Below are positions 8,844-18,181 of a DNA stretch of 64,000 nucleotides, piece by piece. The first letter of the stretch is position 1; every line of letters starts with the position of its first letter. Under the pieces are notes generated by a model, which was not told where the DNA came from, searched no databases, and saw only the letters and a list, made by a program, of their open reading frames with translations. Source of the stretch: Arthrobacter sp. TPD3018 (GTDB lineage: Bacteria > Pseudomonadota > Alphaproteobacteria > Sphingomonadales > Sphingomonadaceae); NCBI GenBank assembly GCA_003075315.1, contig QDFQ01000001.1, forward strand, positions 1,593,998 to 1,657,997. The letters run 5' to 3'. A program made the position numbers and the translations under genes.

Positions 8844-9734
8844 TCAGGTCCAGGCGGCGGGGTCGATCGTATCGCGCAGGAAACCGATAAAGGCGGTGAC
8901 GGCGGCCGGGACCGCGGGGCTGCGCAGGTGGACCGCGTAGATGCCGACGTCGGCCGACCCTTCCCATTCGGGCAGCACGCGAACGAGCTGTCCCGAGGCG
9001 AGCGCATCGCCTACATCCCATAATGAGCGAAGCGCGATGCCGACGCCGCCCAATGCGAGTTCGCGGACCATTTCGCTGGAGTTGGTACGGACGTGGCTGG
9101 GTTCGGTGACGAGCGTCGTGCGTCCACCGGACACGAGACGCCACGGCATCTGCCCATCGGCTGCCAACAGGCGATGCGCAGACAGGTCGTCCACCTTTTG
9201 CGGCGTGCCGCTGCCAGCTAGGTAGGACGGCGCCGCGCAGAGGATGCGGCGGCTGGTGGCGAGCCGGTGCGCCACGACGTTCGCGGGCACCTCTGCTGCG
9301 ATCCGGATCGCGCAATCGACCCGCGCCCCGAACAGGTCGACGAAGCCGTCGTCGAGATCGAAGCGCAGCTCAACCGCCGGGCAGGCCGCCACGAACCGGC
9401 CGAGGTGAGGCGCGACATGCAGCCGCCCGAACGAGGTCGGGGCCGAGACATGAAGCGGTCCTGCCGGCGCGGTGCGGGCGCCAGTCACCCGCGCCTCCGC
9501 CGCGTCGAGCGCGCCGAGAATGTCGCCGAGATCGGTGCGGAACCGCTCGCCCGCCGTCGTTAGCGCCAGCCGTCGGGTGGTACGATGGACCAGCGTGACG
9601 CCGAGCCGCTGTTCGAGCTTTTGAAGGCGCTTGGAGACCATCGCGGGCGACAAGCGTAGCGCCCGTGCTGTGGCGGAAAGGCTGCCGGCGTCGGCTACGG
9701 CAACGAACAGCGCATAATCGGGGTCGAAGGCCAT
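8844..9734 (-). CDS. LysR family transcriptional regulator
   Basis: 296 residues. The N-terminal winged helix-turn-helix reads [34 protein letters not shown], followed by [16 protein letters not shown]. The rest is a substrate-binding-like effector domain that senses a small molecule. It is divergent from malate synthase G across 100 bp, so glcB is its most likely target, with autoregulation; this is inference from layout. The subgroup resembles the large 'HTRRL' LysR class common in proteobacteria, whose effectors are mostly unknown. Confidence 0.92.
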   Translation of the reverse strand: MAFDPDYALFVAVADAGSLSATARALRLSPAMVSKRLQKLEQRLGVTLVHRTTRRLALTTAGERFRTDLGDILGALDAAEARVTGARTAPAGPLHVSAPTSFGRLHVAPHLGRFVAACPAVELRFDLDDGFVDLFGARVDCAIRIAAEVPANVVAHRLATSRRILCAAPSYLAGSGTPQKVDDLSAHRLLAADGQMPWRLVSGGRTTLVTEPSHVRTNSSEMVRELALGGVGIALRSLWDVGDALASGQLVRVLPEWEGSADVGIYAVHLRSPAVPAAVTAFIGFLRDTIDPAAWT

Positions 9735-9745
9735 TCATTCCTCTG

Positions 9746-9768
9746 AAGATAAAGTGCTTCAACATCTT
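9746..9768. promoter_or_regulatory. Candidate LysR-type operator between lysR-like gene and glcB
   Basis: AAGAT (9746-9750) and ATCTT (9764-9768) form an imperfect LysR-style dyad with a 13-bp spacer, just upstream of the regulator's own start and about 70 bp before glcB. Typical LysR boxes are T-N11-A in a longer dyad, so the match is only suggestive. Confidence 0.2.
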
Positions 9769-9834
9769 TGCTGCTACCGAACGGATTGCGGTCGGTCTAG
9801 GATGTCCGGCAAGACCACTGCGAAGGATGACCCC

Positions 9835-11913
9835 ATGATCGCGCGCGCCGGCCTTGGCATCGCCCCCGAACTTGCCGACTTCCTCGAACGCGAGGCATTG
9901 CCGGACACCGGCATCGCGCCCGACGCTTTCTGGTCGGGGGTGGCGGCGATTTTCGAACGGTTCACGCCGGAGAACCGCGCGCTGCTGGCAACACGCGACC
10001 GGATGCAGGCAAAGATCGACGCGTGGCATCGCGACCATGCATTCGAGTCCGCCGCCTACGAGGCGTTCCTGCGCGAGATCGGCTATCTCCTACCTGAGCC
10101 GGAGCCCTTTGCGGTCGACCCCGCCAATGTCGATCCGGAAATCGCCGAACGGGCGGGGCCGCAGCTGGTCGTCCCGATCCTCAACGCCCGCTTCCTGCTG
10201 AATGCCGCAAATGCGCGCTGGGGGAGTCTGTACGATGCGCTGTACGGCACCGATGCGCTGCCCGGCGCGGCCGCGTCCGGCGGCTATGACTCGGCGCGGG
10301 GGAGCCAGGTTATTGCCTGGGCGAAGGCGTTTCTGGACGAGGCGGTGCCGCTGGCGGATGGCCGCTGGGCGGATTGGACCGGCGGCACGCCAGCCCTCGC
10401 CGACCCCGCGCAATGGGTGGGCAGTGCTGGTGATTCGCTGCTCTTCCGGCATAACGGCCTGCATATCGAAGTCGTCGTCGACCGCAGCCACCCGATCGGT
10501 CGCGACGATCCCGCGGGTATCGCCGACGTCGTCCTCGAATCCGCTCTGACGACGATCTGCGACCTCGAGGACTCGGTTGCGGCGGTCGATGCCGAGGACA
10601 AGGTTGCTGGCTATGCCAATTGGCTGGGGCTGATGCGGGGCGACCTGACGGCGAGCTTTGACAAGGGCGGACGGACGGTGAGCCGGACGCTGGCCGAAGA
10701 TCGCACCTATGCAGCACCCGACGGCGGCACGATCACTTTGCCCGGCCGCAGCCTGCTGTTCGTCCGCAACGTCGGCCATCTGATGACGACGCCGGCCGTG
10801 CGCCTGCCCGACGGCAGCGAGGCGCCCGAAGGCATCCTCGACGCGATCGTCACCAGCCTGATCGGGTTGCATGACGTGCGGGGGCAGCGTCGCAACAGCC
10901 GCGCCGGATCGATCTACATCGTCAAGCCCAAGATGCATGGGCCAGAAGAAGCGGCCCTGACCAACGCGCTGTTCGACGCGGTTGAAGACCTGCTGGGCCT
11001 CGATCGCCACACGATCAAGGTCGGGCTGATGGACGAGGAGCGGCGGACCAGCGCGAACCTGGCCGCGTGCATCCACGCCGTCCGCCACCGGCTGGTGTTC
11101 ATCAACACCGGCTTCCTCGACCGTACTGGCGACGAGATGCACACATCGATGCACGCCGGTCCGATGATCCCGAAGGGCGAGATGAAGGCGAGCCGCTGGA
11201 TCGCCGCCTACGAAAATCGCAACGTGCAGATCGGGCTTGCCTGCGGCCTGTCGGGTAAGGCGCAGATCGGCAAGGGCATGTGGGCGGCGCCGGACCGGAT
11301 GGCGGACATGCTCGACCAGAAAATCGGCCACCCGCAGACCGGCGCGAACACCGCCTGGGTCCCCTCGCCCACCGCGGCGACGCTGCATGCGACGCACTAT
11401 CATCGCGTCGACGTCTTCGCCCGCCAACGCGAGCGCGCCGCCGAGCCGGTCGCGCCGCTCGGCGATCTGCTGACCATCCCGGTCGCCGAGGCGGGGCGGA
11501 ACTGGACGCCGGACGAGGTGCGGGCCGAACTCGACAACAACGCGCAGGGCATATTGGGCTATGTCGTGCGTTGGGTCGATCAGGGCATCGGCTGTTCCAA
11601 GGTGCCCGACATTCACGACATCGGGCTGATGGAAGATCGCGCGACGCTGCGCATCTCATCGCAGCATATGGCGAACTGGCTGCTGCATGGCGTCGCGACG
11701 CCGGCTGAGGTCGATGCCGCCTTCACGCGCATGGCGGCGAAGGTCGATGCGCAAAATGCCGACGATCCCGTGTACCGGCCAATGAGCGCGCATCCGGAAA
11801 GCCTCGCCTGGCAAGCGGCGCGCGCGCTGGTGTTCGAGGGCGTCGCGCAGCCGAGCGGTTACACCGAACCCCTGCTGCACCGCTATCGTGCGGAGGCGAA
11901 GGCGGCCGGCTGA
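9835..11913 (+). CDS. glcB: Malate synthase G
   Basis: 692 residues. It condenses glyoxylate with acetyl-CoA to malate, letting the cell grow on acetate, fatty acids or glycolate. Family signatures include [18 protein letters not shown], the Mg-ligand segments [14 protein letters not shown] and [16 protein letters not shown], and the catalytic-Asp region [20 protein letters not shown] near the C-terminus. The ATG at 9835 is preceded by AAGGA at 7 bp; earlier in-frame ATGs (9754, 9802) lack ribosome sites and would add a non-homologous tail. No isocitrate lyase gene is in the window. Probably controlled by the divergent LysR regulator. Confidence 0.95.
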   Translation: MIARAGLGIAPELADFLEREALPDTGIAPDAFWSGVAAIFERFTPENRALLATRDRMQAKIDAWHRDHAFESAAYEAFLREIGYLLPEPEPFAVDPANVDPEIAERAGPQLVVPILNARFLLNAANARWGSLYDALYGTDALPGAAASGGYDSARGSQVIAWAKAFLDEAVPLADGRWADWTGGTPALADPAQWVGSAGDSLLFRHNGLHIEVVVDRSHPIGRDDPAGIADVVLESALTTICDLEDSVAAVDAEDKVAGYANWLGLMRGDLTASFDKGGRTVSRTLAEDRTYAAPDGGTITLPGRSLLFVRNVGHLMTTPAVRLPDGSEAPEGILDAIVTSLIGLHDVRGQRRNSRAGSIYIVKPKMHGPEEAALTNALFDAVEDLLGLDRHTIKVGLMDEERRTSANLAACIHAVRHRLVFINTGFLDRTGDEMHTSMHAGPMIPKGEMKASRWIAAYENRNVQIGLACGLSGKAQIGKGMWAAPDRMADMLDQKIGHPQTGANTAWVPSPTAATLHATHYHRVDVFARQRERAAEPVAPLGDLLTIPVAEAGRNWTPDEVRAELDNNAQGILGYVVRWVDQGIGCSKVPDIHDIGLMEDRATLRISSQHMANWLLHGVATPAEVDAAFTRMAAKVDAQNADDPVYRPMSAHPESLAWQAARALVFEGVAQPSGYTEPLLHRYRAEAKAAG

Positions 11914-11923
11914 GAGGGCCCGC

Positions 11924-12925
11924 CTACAGGCGGTGGTAGGCGCGATACCAGTCGACGAACGCCGGCACGCCGACATCGATCGACGTCGTAGGCCGGTAGC
12001 CGAGGTCGCCCGCAATCGCGTCGATATCCGCCGCAGTGCGGACGACATCGCCGGGCTGCATCGGCAGGTTGCGGCGGATCGCCTGGCGGCCCGTCGCCTG
12101 CTCCAGCACCTCGATCACGCGGCCCAACGGCTCCGACCGGTTGTTGCCGATGTTGTACAGGCGGTGCGGCGCGACACTGCCGCCGGCTTTCTCTCCGCCG
12201 TCGTCAGGCGGCGGATTGTCGTGCGCGGCGATTACGCCGGCAACGATGTCGGCGATAAAGGTGAAGTCGCGTTCCATCTTGCCGTCGTTGAACACCGGGA
12301 TCGGCTCGCCCGCGAACATCGCGCGGGTGAATATCCACATCATCATGTCCGGCCGCCCCCATGGGCCATAGACGGTGAAGAACCGCAGGCCGGTGAGCGG
12401 CAGGCGATAGAGATGTGCGTAGCTCTCGCTCATCACCTCGTTCGCGCGCTTGGTGGCGGCATACAGCGAGACGGGCCGGTCGACGCGATCCTCGACGCGG
12501 AACGGCACGGCAGTGTTGCCGCCATAGACCGACGAGGATGAGGCATAGACCATGTGCGCGACACCGCGATGGCGCGCGACCTCCAGCAGGTTGAGATGGC
12601 CGACCAGGTTCGACTGGCCATAGGCCTCGGGATGCTCGATCGAATAGCGCACGCCGGGCTGGGCGCCGAGATGGACGATGCGGTCGAAGGTATGCGGGGC
12701 GAGCGCCGATCGCAGCGCCGTGGCATCGGCGAAGTCGACGTGAAGGAAGGTGAACAGGTCGCCGTAGCGTTCGGTCAGGCGGGCGAGGCGCGCGCGCTTG
12801 AGGGCTGGGTCGTAGTAATCGTTGATCGAATCGACGCCGATTACCCGCGTGCCGCGCGCCATCAGCGCATCGGCGGTACTCATGCCGATGAACCCCGCCA
12901 CGCCGGTTACCAAAGTCGTCGGCAT
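11924..12925 (-). CDS. NAD-dependent epimerase, UDP-glucuronate 4-epimerase-like
   Basis: 333 residues of an extended short-chain dehydrogenase. NAD-binding TGVAGFIG lies at the N-terminus, followed by DSINDYYDPALKRARLARL, GAQPGVRYSIEHPEAY, the catalytic YAATK, and FFTVYGPWGRPDMM. These are signatures of the UDP-GlcA 4-epimerase (GAE/CapI) branch that supplies UDP-galacturonate for surface polysaccharide. The frame stays open far upstream, but the ATG at 12925 follows GGACGAG and gives the normal N-terminus. It lies downstream of the sugar MFS gene with a 32-bp gap; a functional link to the glucan locus is not evident. Confidence 0.9.
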   Translation of the reverse strand: MPTTLVTGVAGFIGMSTADALMARGTRVIGVDSINDYYDPALKRARLARLTERYGDLFTFLHVDFADATALRSALAPHTFDRIVHLGAQPGVRYSIEHPEAYGQSNLVGHLNLLEVARHRGVAHMVYASSSSVYGGNTAVPFRVEDRVDRPVSLYAATKRANEVMSESYAHLYRLPLTGLRFFTVYGPWGRPDMMMWIFTRAMFAGEPIPVFNDGKMERDFTFIADIVAGVIAAHDNPPPDDGGEKAGGSVAPHRLYNIGNNRSEPLGRVIEVLEQATGRQAIRRNLPMQPGDVVRTAADIDAIAGDLGYRPTTSIDVGVPAFVDWYRAYHRL

Positions 12926-12957
12926 CGTCTCGTCCCCCGTTCGCGTACCGCGCCGCT

Positions 12958-14466
12958 CTAGCCGGGGACGCGCGCCGCCTCCACCCGCGTCATCGCGATC
13001 GCCGCGAGCAATAGCGCAGCCGCCGCGAACGCCAGCGTCCAGATCGGCGCGGTCGGGAAGAAATGCTTGGTGATCGACCCCATCACCGTCGCGACGAGCA
13101 GCTGCGGCACGACGACGAAGACGTTGAACAGGCCCATGTAGATGCCGAGCTTGCGCTGCGGCAGGCTGGAGGCGAGGATCGCATAGGGCATGGCGAGGAT
13201 CGACGCCCAGGCGATGCCGATACCGATTTCGCTGGCGAGCAGCCATTTGGGATCGGTGATGACGAAGAAACTGGCGAACCCCGCTGCGCCGCACAGCAGC
13301 CCGATGATGTGGGTCTTTGCCTGCCCGATCCGCTTGGCCAAAACGGGCAGCAGCGTAAGCGCGGCGACCGCGGCGATGCCATTGTAGGTCGCGAACAGCA
13401 CGTCGACCCAGTTCGCGCCCTCCTGATACAGCGGGCTCTTCGCATCGGGTGCGCCGTAGAAGGCGCCGGCGACGATCGGCGTGGTGTTGATCCACATGAT
13501 GAACAGCGCCGACCAGCTGAAGAATTGCGCGACCGCGAGCCGCTTCATCAGCACCGGCATGCCGCCGAAATCGCCGACGATATGGCCCAGCATGCCTGCC
13601 GCATGCCCCGCCCGCGCGCGCGCGATCGCGACGATGCTGGCGACGCCATAGCCAGCGAGCAGCGCGCCGAGCAGGTACACCTCTTTCTCCAGCCGCATCC
13701 CAGCAACCGCGACGATCACGATCGCACCCGCGACGATCCAGGCGACGCTGGTGCCGTACCGACGCGCGGCGAGGATACGGAGCGTGTGGCCATGGTCCTC
13801 CACCGCAGACCCGTCGAACGCCGCCATCTCGTCGGGTGTGTATTCGCGCGTCGTCAGCACGGTCCACAGCACGGCGAGGAACAGCGCCGCGCCGCCGAAC
13901 CAGAAGGCATAGCGCACGGTATCGGGAATGCCGCCGCCAGCTGCCTGGTTGGACACGCCGAGATGTTCGAGCAGCCAGGGAAAGATCGACCCGAACACCG
14001 CGCCCGCGCCGATGAAGGCGGTCTGCACCGCATAGCCCGCGGCATGCTGATCCTTATCGAGCATGTCGCCGACAAAGGCGCGGAACGGCTCCATCGAGAC
14101 GTTGAGCGAGGCGTCGAGCAGCCACAGCAGCATTGCCGCCATCAGCAGCCCCGGGCTTTCCGGCATCAGCAGCAGCGCGATCGCCGCCAGGATCGCGCCC
14201 GCAAGGAAATACGGCCGCCGCCGCCCCAGCCGGCCGAGCCATGTCCGATCGCTGAGGTGGCCGATCACCGGCTGCACCAGCAGGCCGGTCAGCGGCGCCG
14301 CCACCCAGAGCGCAGGCAGATCGTCGAGGCTGGTGCCGAGCGACTGGAAGATGCGGCTCATATTGGCGTTCTGCAGCGCGAAGCCGATCTGGATGCCGAA
14401 GAAGCCGAACGAGATATTCCAGAGGCCCGCCCAGCTTTGGCGTGGGCGAGTGGCAGTGGGGGTCAT
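12958..14466 (-). CDS. MFS sugar transporter (SUT/GPH-like, probably maltose/maltodextrin uptake)
   Basis: 502 residues with about 12 membrane segments. The N-terminal WNISFGFFGIQIGFALQNANMSRIFQ and LVQPVIGHLSDRTWLGRLGRRRPYF motifs match the sucrose/maltose transporter-like MFS group found in Caulobacter and sphingomonad glucan loci. Expected role: inner-membrane import of maltose or short maltodextrins released in the periplasm. The ATG overlaps the TGA of the upstream halogenase (ATGA), so it is the last coupled gene of the amylase-GH13-GH97-halogenase-MFS set. Confidence 0.88.
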   Translation of the reverse strand: MTPTATRPRQSWAGLWNISFGFFGIQIGFALQNANMSRIFQSLGTSLDDLPALWVAAPLTGLLVQPVIGHLSDRTWLGRLGRRRPYFLAGAILAAIALLLMPESPGLLMAAMLLWLLDASLNVSMEPFRAFVGDMLDKDQHAAGYAVQTAFIGAGAVFGSIFPWLLEHLGVSNQAAGGGIPDTVRYAFWFGGAALFLAVLWTVLTTREYTPDEMAAFDGSAVEDHGHTLRILAARRYGTSVAWIVAGAIVIVAVAGMRLEKEVYLLGALLAGYGVASIVAIARARAGHAAGMLGHIVGDFGGMPVLMKRLAVAQFFSWSALFIMWINTTPIVAGAFYGAPDAKSPLYQEGANWVDVLFATYNGIAAVAALTLLPVLAKRIGQAKTHIIGLLCGAAGFASFFVITDPKWLLASEIGIGIAWASILAMPYAILASSLPQRKLGIYMGLFNVFVVVPQLLVATVMGSITKHFFPTAPIWTLAFAAAALLLAAIAMTRVEAARVPG

Positions 14467-15938
14467 GGCATCCTCCGGTGGCCGTCTAGCGCGGCCTGAT
14501 GATCTGGGAAGTTGAGCAGGCAGCCGCTCAGCAAGCTATCGATTGCGGCGAGGTCGGCGACGGGAGGTGCCGTGCGTAGCCGCGTCGCGTCGGGGAAGGT
14601 GCCGTAGCCGGCGAGCAGCACTTCCCACGACATGGGCGCGTAATAGCCGGCGAGGCCCCGCCCCTCGACCACTGCCGCGACGTCGCCGCCGGTGAACCAG
14701 GCGGTCATGATCGCCTTCAGGTCGTCGGACAGATCGTCGTTGGCGGCGACGTCGCGCCAGAAGGGCCCGCTGCGGCGGTTGAGGCGGTAATGGGCGACGA
14801 TATAGTCGCGAATACCGTCGTAGCGGCGCGCGATCGAGGCGTTGAAGGCGTCGCGGCTACCGGCTTGATAGGCGCCGATGAAGCCTTCGATCGTTGCCTG
14901 CACGATGTGGAGCGCCGTCGCTTCCAGCGGTTCGATGAAGCCCTGAGCGAGGCCGATCGCGAGGCAATTGGCGGTCCAGCTGGTCTCGACGCGGCCGACC
15001 TTCATGCTGAGATGGCGGGCGGCGACGTCGGTATCGAGCAGGCCGAGGTGGCGGCGCAGCTCCGTCTCGCCTGCGTCGGGCGACAGGTAGCGCGAGGCGT
15101 AGACGTAGCCGTTGCCGGTGCGGCTGGTCAGCGGAATGTCCCAAGCCCAGCCGGCGGAGAGCGCGGTCGCCTTAGTCTGGACCGGTAGCGCGTCCTTCCG
15201 GGGGGTGGGCATCACCACAGCGCGGTCGGCGAACAGGGTGTCGGCGAAGGAACGGAAGGGTACGCCGAGCGCCTGTTGTGCGATGACGCTGGCGAAACCG
15301 CTGGCATCGACGAACAGGTCGGCGTGGATGGCATCCCCTTCGTCCAGCGTCAGCGTAGCGACCTGACCGGTCGCGTCGACCACGACGTCACGCACACGGC
15401 GCGGCAGATGAACGACGCCGCGGGCCAACGCCGCCGCGCGCAGGACATGCCCGACCTTGTGCGCGTCGAAATGATAGCCGTAGCCGATGCGGAACGGGAA
15501 GTTTCCCGGCGCGATCGGGGCGCGGCCCGCCTCGGCCAGCCTTGCGTTGAGGAAGAAGCGATCGGGGTGCGCCGGGACGTCGGCGCCGTGCCGGCGTGCG
15601 CGGGTGCTGGCGAAGAAGGCGCCTTGGGTGTGAAGGTCGATTTGGCCGGCGAAGGGGTGGAAATAAGCGGGCGTGTCGTCGGCCCAGCCGTGGAAGGCGA
15701 TGCCCGCCTTGTAGGTCGCGTCGGCGGCCGGCATCCAGTCGGACTCGGCGATGCCGAGCGTGTCGAAGAGCGATTTGAGCTGCGGGGTCGATCCTTCGCC
15801 GACGCCGACGATGCCGATGTCAGGGGATTCGATGACGGTTATGCGGGCCTGCGGCCACGCCTTCGCCATCAGGCACGCCGCCATCCAGCCGGCGGTGCCA
15901 CCGCCGAGGATGGCGATTGAGGGGGGCGGTGGGGTCAT
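14463..15938 (-). CDS. Flavin-dependent 'tryptophan' halogenase family protein (copy 1)
   Basis: 491 residues. FAD-binding GGGTAGWMAA is at residues 12-21 and GVGEGSTPQ at 45-53. The halogenase lysine is Lys77 in ATYKAGIAFHGW, and the WxWxIP signature is present at 264-269 (WAWDIP). The glutamate of the EPLES motif is kept (Glu339), but the following Ser is Ala (EPLEATA), and the usual GVGEATIP reads GVGEGSTP, so this is a divergent member. Known relatives use FADH2, O2 and halide to chlorinate or brominate indoles. Here it sits in a glucan operon, coupled to the sugar transporter by ATGA; its natural substrate is unknown. The start at 15938 was chosen to begin just before the FAD motif. Confidence 0.88.
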   Translation of the reverse strand: MTPPPPSIAILGGGTAGWMAACLMAKAWPQARITVIESPDIGIVGVGEGSTPQLKSLFDTLGIAESDWMPAADATYKAGIAFHGWADDTPAYFHPFAGQIDLHTQGAFFASTRARRHGADVPAHPDRFFLNARLAEAGRAPIAPGNFPFRIGYGYHFDAHKVGHVLRAAALARGVVHLPRRVRDVVVDATGQVATLTLDEGDAIHADLFVDASGFASVIAQQALGVPFRSFADTLFADRAVVMPTPRKDALPVQTKATALSAGWAWDIPLTSRTGNGYVYASRYLSPDAGETELRRHLGLLDTDVAARHLSMKVGRVETSWTANCLAIGLAQGFIEPLEATALHIVQATIEGFIGAYQAGSRDAFNASIARRYDGIRDYIVAHYRLNRRSGPFWRDVAANDDLSDDLKAIMTAWFTGGDVAAVVEGRGLAGYYAPMSWEVLLAGYGTFPDATRLRTAPPVADLAAIDSLLSGCLLNFPDHQAALDGHRRMP

Positions 15939-15979
15939 GCGTTCGCAGAGCACGGGACGGCCGGCCCCACATACCCCGT

Positions 15980-16060
15980 CACCCCGGCCTTGAGCCGGGG
16001 TCCCGCTGCTCCCGCGCCGCAAAGTAAGAAGCGGGACCCCGGATCAAGTCCGGGGTGACG
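15980..16060. repeat. Palindromic intergenic repeat, family 1 (paired arms)
   Basis: Left arm GTCACCCCGG...CCGGGGTCCCGCT and right arm AGCGGGACCCCGG...CCGGGGTGAC form a long imperfect hairpin between GH97 and halogenase 1. It interrupts the otherwise overlapping operon and may act as an mRNA-stabilising or attenuating hairpin. Sister copies lie at 23040, 23206 and 31305. Confidence 0.9.
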
Positions 16061-16087
16061 TGGGACGTGGAGCGAATTCGCGCTCAC

Positions 16088-18181
16088 TTACTTCCGGCGG
16101 GCCTTGCCGCTGGCGACGAACCGGATCGCCTCGCCGCCGCCGGGGGCGAGCGCGAGCGTCATCGTGTCGCCCTTCTTCACCTGCCGCTTTTCGATCGCGA
16201 TCGCGTGGCGGGCGTCGGTGCGATAGTCCGCGCCCGTGCCGTCGCGGTAGATTTCGGCGGTATAATTGCGGCCCGGATCGAGGAAGTCGAGGCTGACGTT
16301 CAGCGTCCGGCCGCTGTCGTTGGTGATGCTGCCGAGATACCAATCGTCGCTCGCGCGATCCTTGCGCGCCACGGTGACGTAATCGCCGACCTCGCCGTTC
16401 AGCACGCGCGTGTCCGACCAATCGACCGGCACGTCGCGGATGAACTGGAAGGCATCCATGTGCTTGGCGTAGTTTTCCGGCGTATCCGCCGCCATCTGCA
16501 CCGGCGAATAGATGACGACGTAGAGCGCCAACTGCTTCGCCGCGGTCGACATCAACGCGCTGCCGCCCTGCCCTTCCAGGCTCAGCATGCCCGGCGTGAA
16601 GTCCATCGGCCCGCCGAGCCACTGGGTGAAAAACATATTGGCTTCGTGGTTGGGCGGATTCTTGCCCGGCCAGGCGTTATATTCCATGCCGCGACCGCCC
16701 TCGCGCGCCAGCCAATTGGGGTAGGTGCGGCGCAGGCCGGTATCCTTGACGGGTTCGTGACTGTCGATCCCGACCTTATATTTGGCGGCGGTCTGCACGA
16801 CACGCAGATAGTGGTTCACCATCCACTGCCCCTCATGCCATTCGCGCTTCTTGGTGCCGTCGGCATCGACGCGTTCGATCTGCGCGGCGTCGGTGACGTA
16901 ACCGGTCTTCACCACGGGGATGCCGTGATCGCGGGCATAGGCGAAGGCGCGGTCGAGTTGCGCGTCGTAATGGCTCGCCGATCCGCCCGTCTCGTTATGG
17001 CCGACGAGGTGAACGCCCTTCGCCTTGGCGTAGCGGGCCAGTTCCGCGGCGTCGAAATCGGGCGTCGGTTGGTCGAATTGCATATCGTTACCGTTGCCGA
17101 ACCAGTCGCCGTCCCAACCGACGTTCCAGCCCTCGACCAGTACGCCGGGAATCTTATTCGCGGCGGCGAAGTCGATGTACTTTTTGACGTTGGCGGTGGT
17201 TGCGCCATGCTGGGGGCCGGTCGCCCAGGTCCATTCGCCCTTGATCATCTTCCACCACACGCCGACGAACTTGGCGGGCTTCAGCCAGCTGACGTCGCCG
17301 AGCTTGTTAGGCTCGTTGAGGTTCAGCTCGAGGTGGCTCATGTAGAGGCCGGGCGCGTCGTCCGACAGGATGATCGTCCGCCACGGCGAGGCGAAGGGGG
17401 CGGCACGCGTGACTTTGGGCGCACCGGCGCCGGGGGTGAGCGAGGCCTTGAAGGTGTTTCCTTCGCTGCGTGCGAGGTTCATCGCGGCATAGTCAACCAG
17501 CGCCGCTTCGTGCAGCGCGGCATGCGTGCCGTCGGCGAGCTTTACCGTCATTACCGTCTGCGCGGTGCCAACCGCGTCGAGCGGCGTCTTGTTGTAGAGA
17601 TATTCCTCGCGGTTCCACAGGTACGCGGGCTTCCACCACGCGGTGCCGTTCTGCGCGAAGGCGAATTCGGTCAGCTCGTCCGAGATATTGGCGTTGTGCA
17701 GGTTCGGCTGGTCGGGGAAGCTGTAGCGGAAGCCCAAGCCGTCATCGAACAGGCGGAAGGTGACGTCCATCTCACGCTTCAAACCCGTCTTCTCGCGGAA
17801 GCGGAGGGTGAGTTCGTTGTGGCGGTCGCGGATCGTCCGCCATTCGCCGAAGGGCTGCGTCCAGCTGCTGTCGCCGCTCGCCTTGGACTGGCCGATCAGT
17901 TCGACGTTGCGCTCGATCTTGGGCGCGTCGGTGAACATTACCCCCAGGCGGCTGGGGTTGAGGATCGCCTTGCCCTTGCGGGTGACCGCATAGGTGGGGC
18001 GGCCATCGTTATCGAAGGCGATGGTAAGCGCGATGCTGCCGTCGGGCGATGTGGCGGTGGCGACGGGCTTGAACGTGGAGGTCGGGATCTGCGCAACGGC
18101 ATTCGGGTCGGTCTGCGCGAACCCCGCGGTTGCCACGAGCGCCAGCGCCATCGCGGCGCCGATCGTGAAATGCCTCATCAT
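16088..18181 (-). CDS. Glycoside hydrolase family 97 alpha-glucosidase (SusB-like)
   Basis: 697 residues with signal peptide MMRHFTIGAAMALALVATAGFAQ, so periplasmic. The N-terminal GH97 beta-sandwich (SPDGSIALTIAFDNDGRPTYAV) is followed by the catalytic barrel with GVLVEGWNVGWDGDW, VGHNETGGSASHYD, VGIDSHEPVKDTGLRRTYPN and GRGMEYNAW, whose acidic residues match the SusB-type catalytic and calcium sites. It should release glucose from maltodextrins. The start ATG at 18181 overlaps the TGA of the GH13 gene (ATGA); a longer open frame upstream only reads antisense-like sequence inside that gene. Confidence 0.93.
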   Translation of the reverse strand: MMRHFTIGAAMALALVATAGFAQTDPNAVAQIPTSTFKPVATATSPDGSIALTIAFDNDGRPTYAVTRKGKAILNPSRLGVMFTDAPKIERNVELIGQSKASGDSSWTQPFGEWRTIRDRHNELTLRFREKTGLKREMDVTFRLFDDGLGFRYSFPDQPNLHNANISDELTEFAFAQNGTAWWKPAYLWNREEYLYNKTPLDAVGTAQTVMTVKLADGTHAALHEAALVDYAAMNLARSEGNTFKASLTPGAGAPKVTRAAPFASPWRTIILSDDAPGLYMSHLELNLNEPNKLGDVSWLKPAKFVGVWWKMIKGEWTWATGPQHGATTANVKKYIDFAAANKIPGVLVEGWNVGWDGDWFGNGNDMQFDQPTPDFDAAELARYAKAKGVHLVGHNETGGSASHYDAQLDRAFAYARDHGIPVVKTGYVTDAAQIERVDADGTKKREWHEGQWMVNHYLRVVQTAAKYKVGIDSHEPVKDTGLRRTYPNWLAREGGRGMEYNAWPGKNPPNHEANMFFTQWLGGPMDFTPGMLSLEGQGGSALMSTAAKQLALYVVIYSPVQMAADTPENYAKHMDAFQFIRDVPVDWSDTRVLNGEVGDYVTVARKDRASDDWYLGSITNDSGRTLNVSLDFLDPGRNYTAEIYRDGTGADYRTDARHAIAIEKRQVKKGDTMTLALAPGGGEAIRFVASGKARRK

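Noticed and set aside
10090..11616. 508-residue minus-strand frame opposite glcB
   Set aside because: Antisense shadow of malate synthase, which has full-length family motifs.
12926..13867. Long minus-strand extension of the epimerase frame to 13867
   Set aside because: It runs antisense-in-phase through the MFS transporter gene; the epimerase has its own ATG, ribosome site and NAD motif at 12925.
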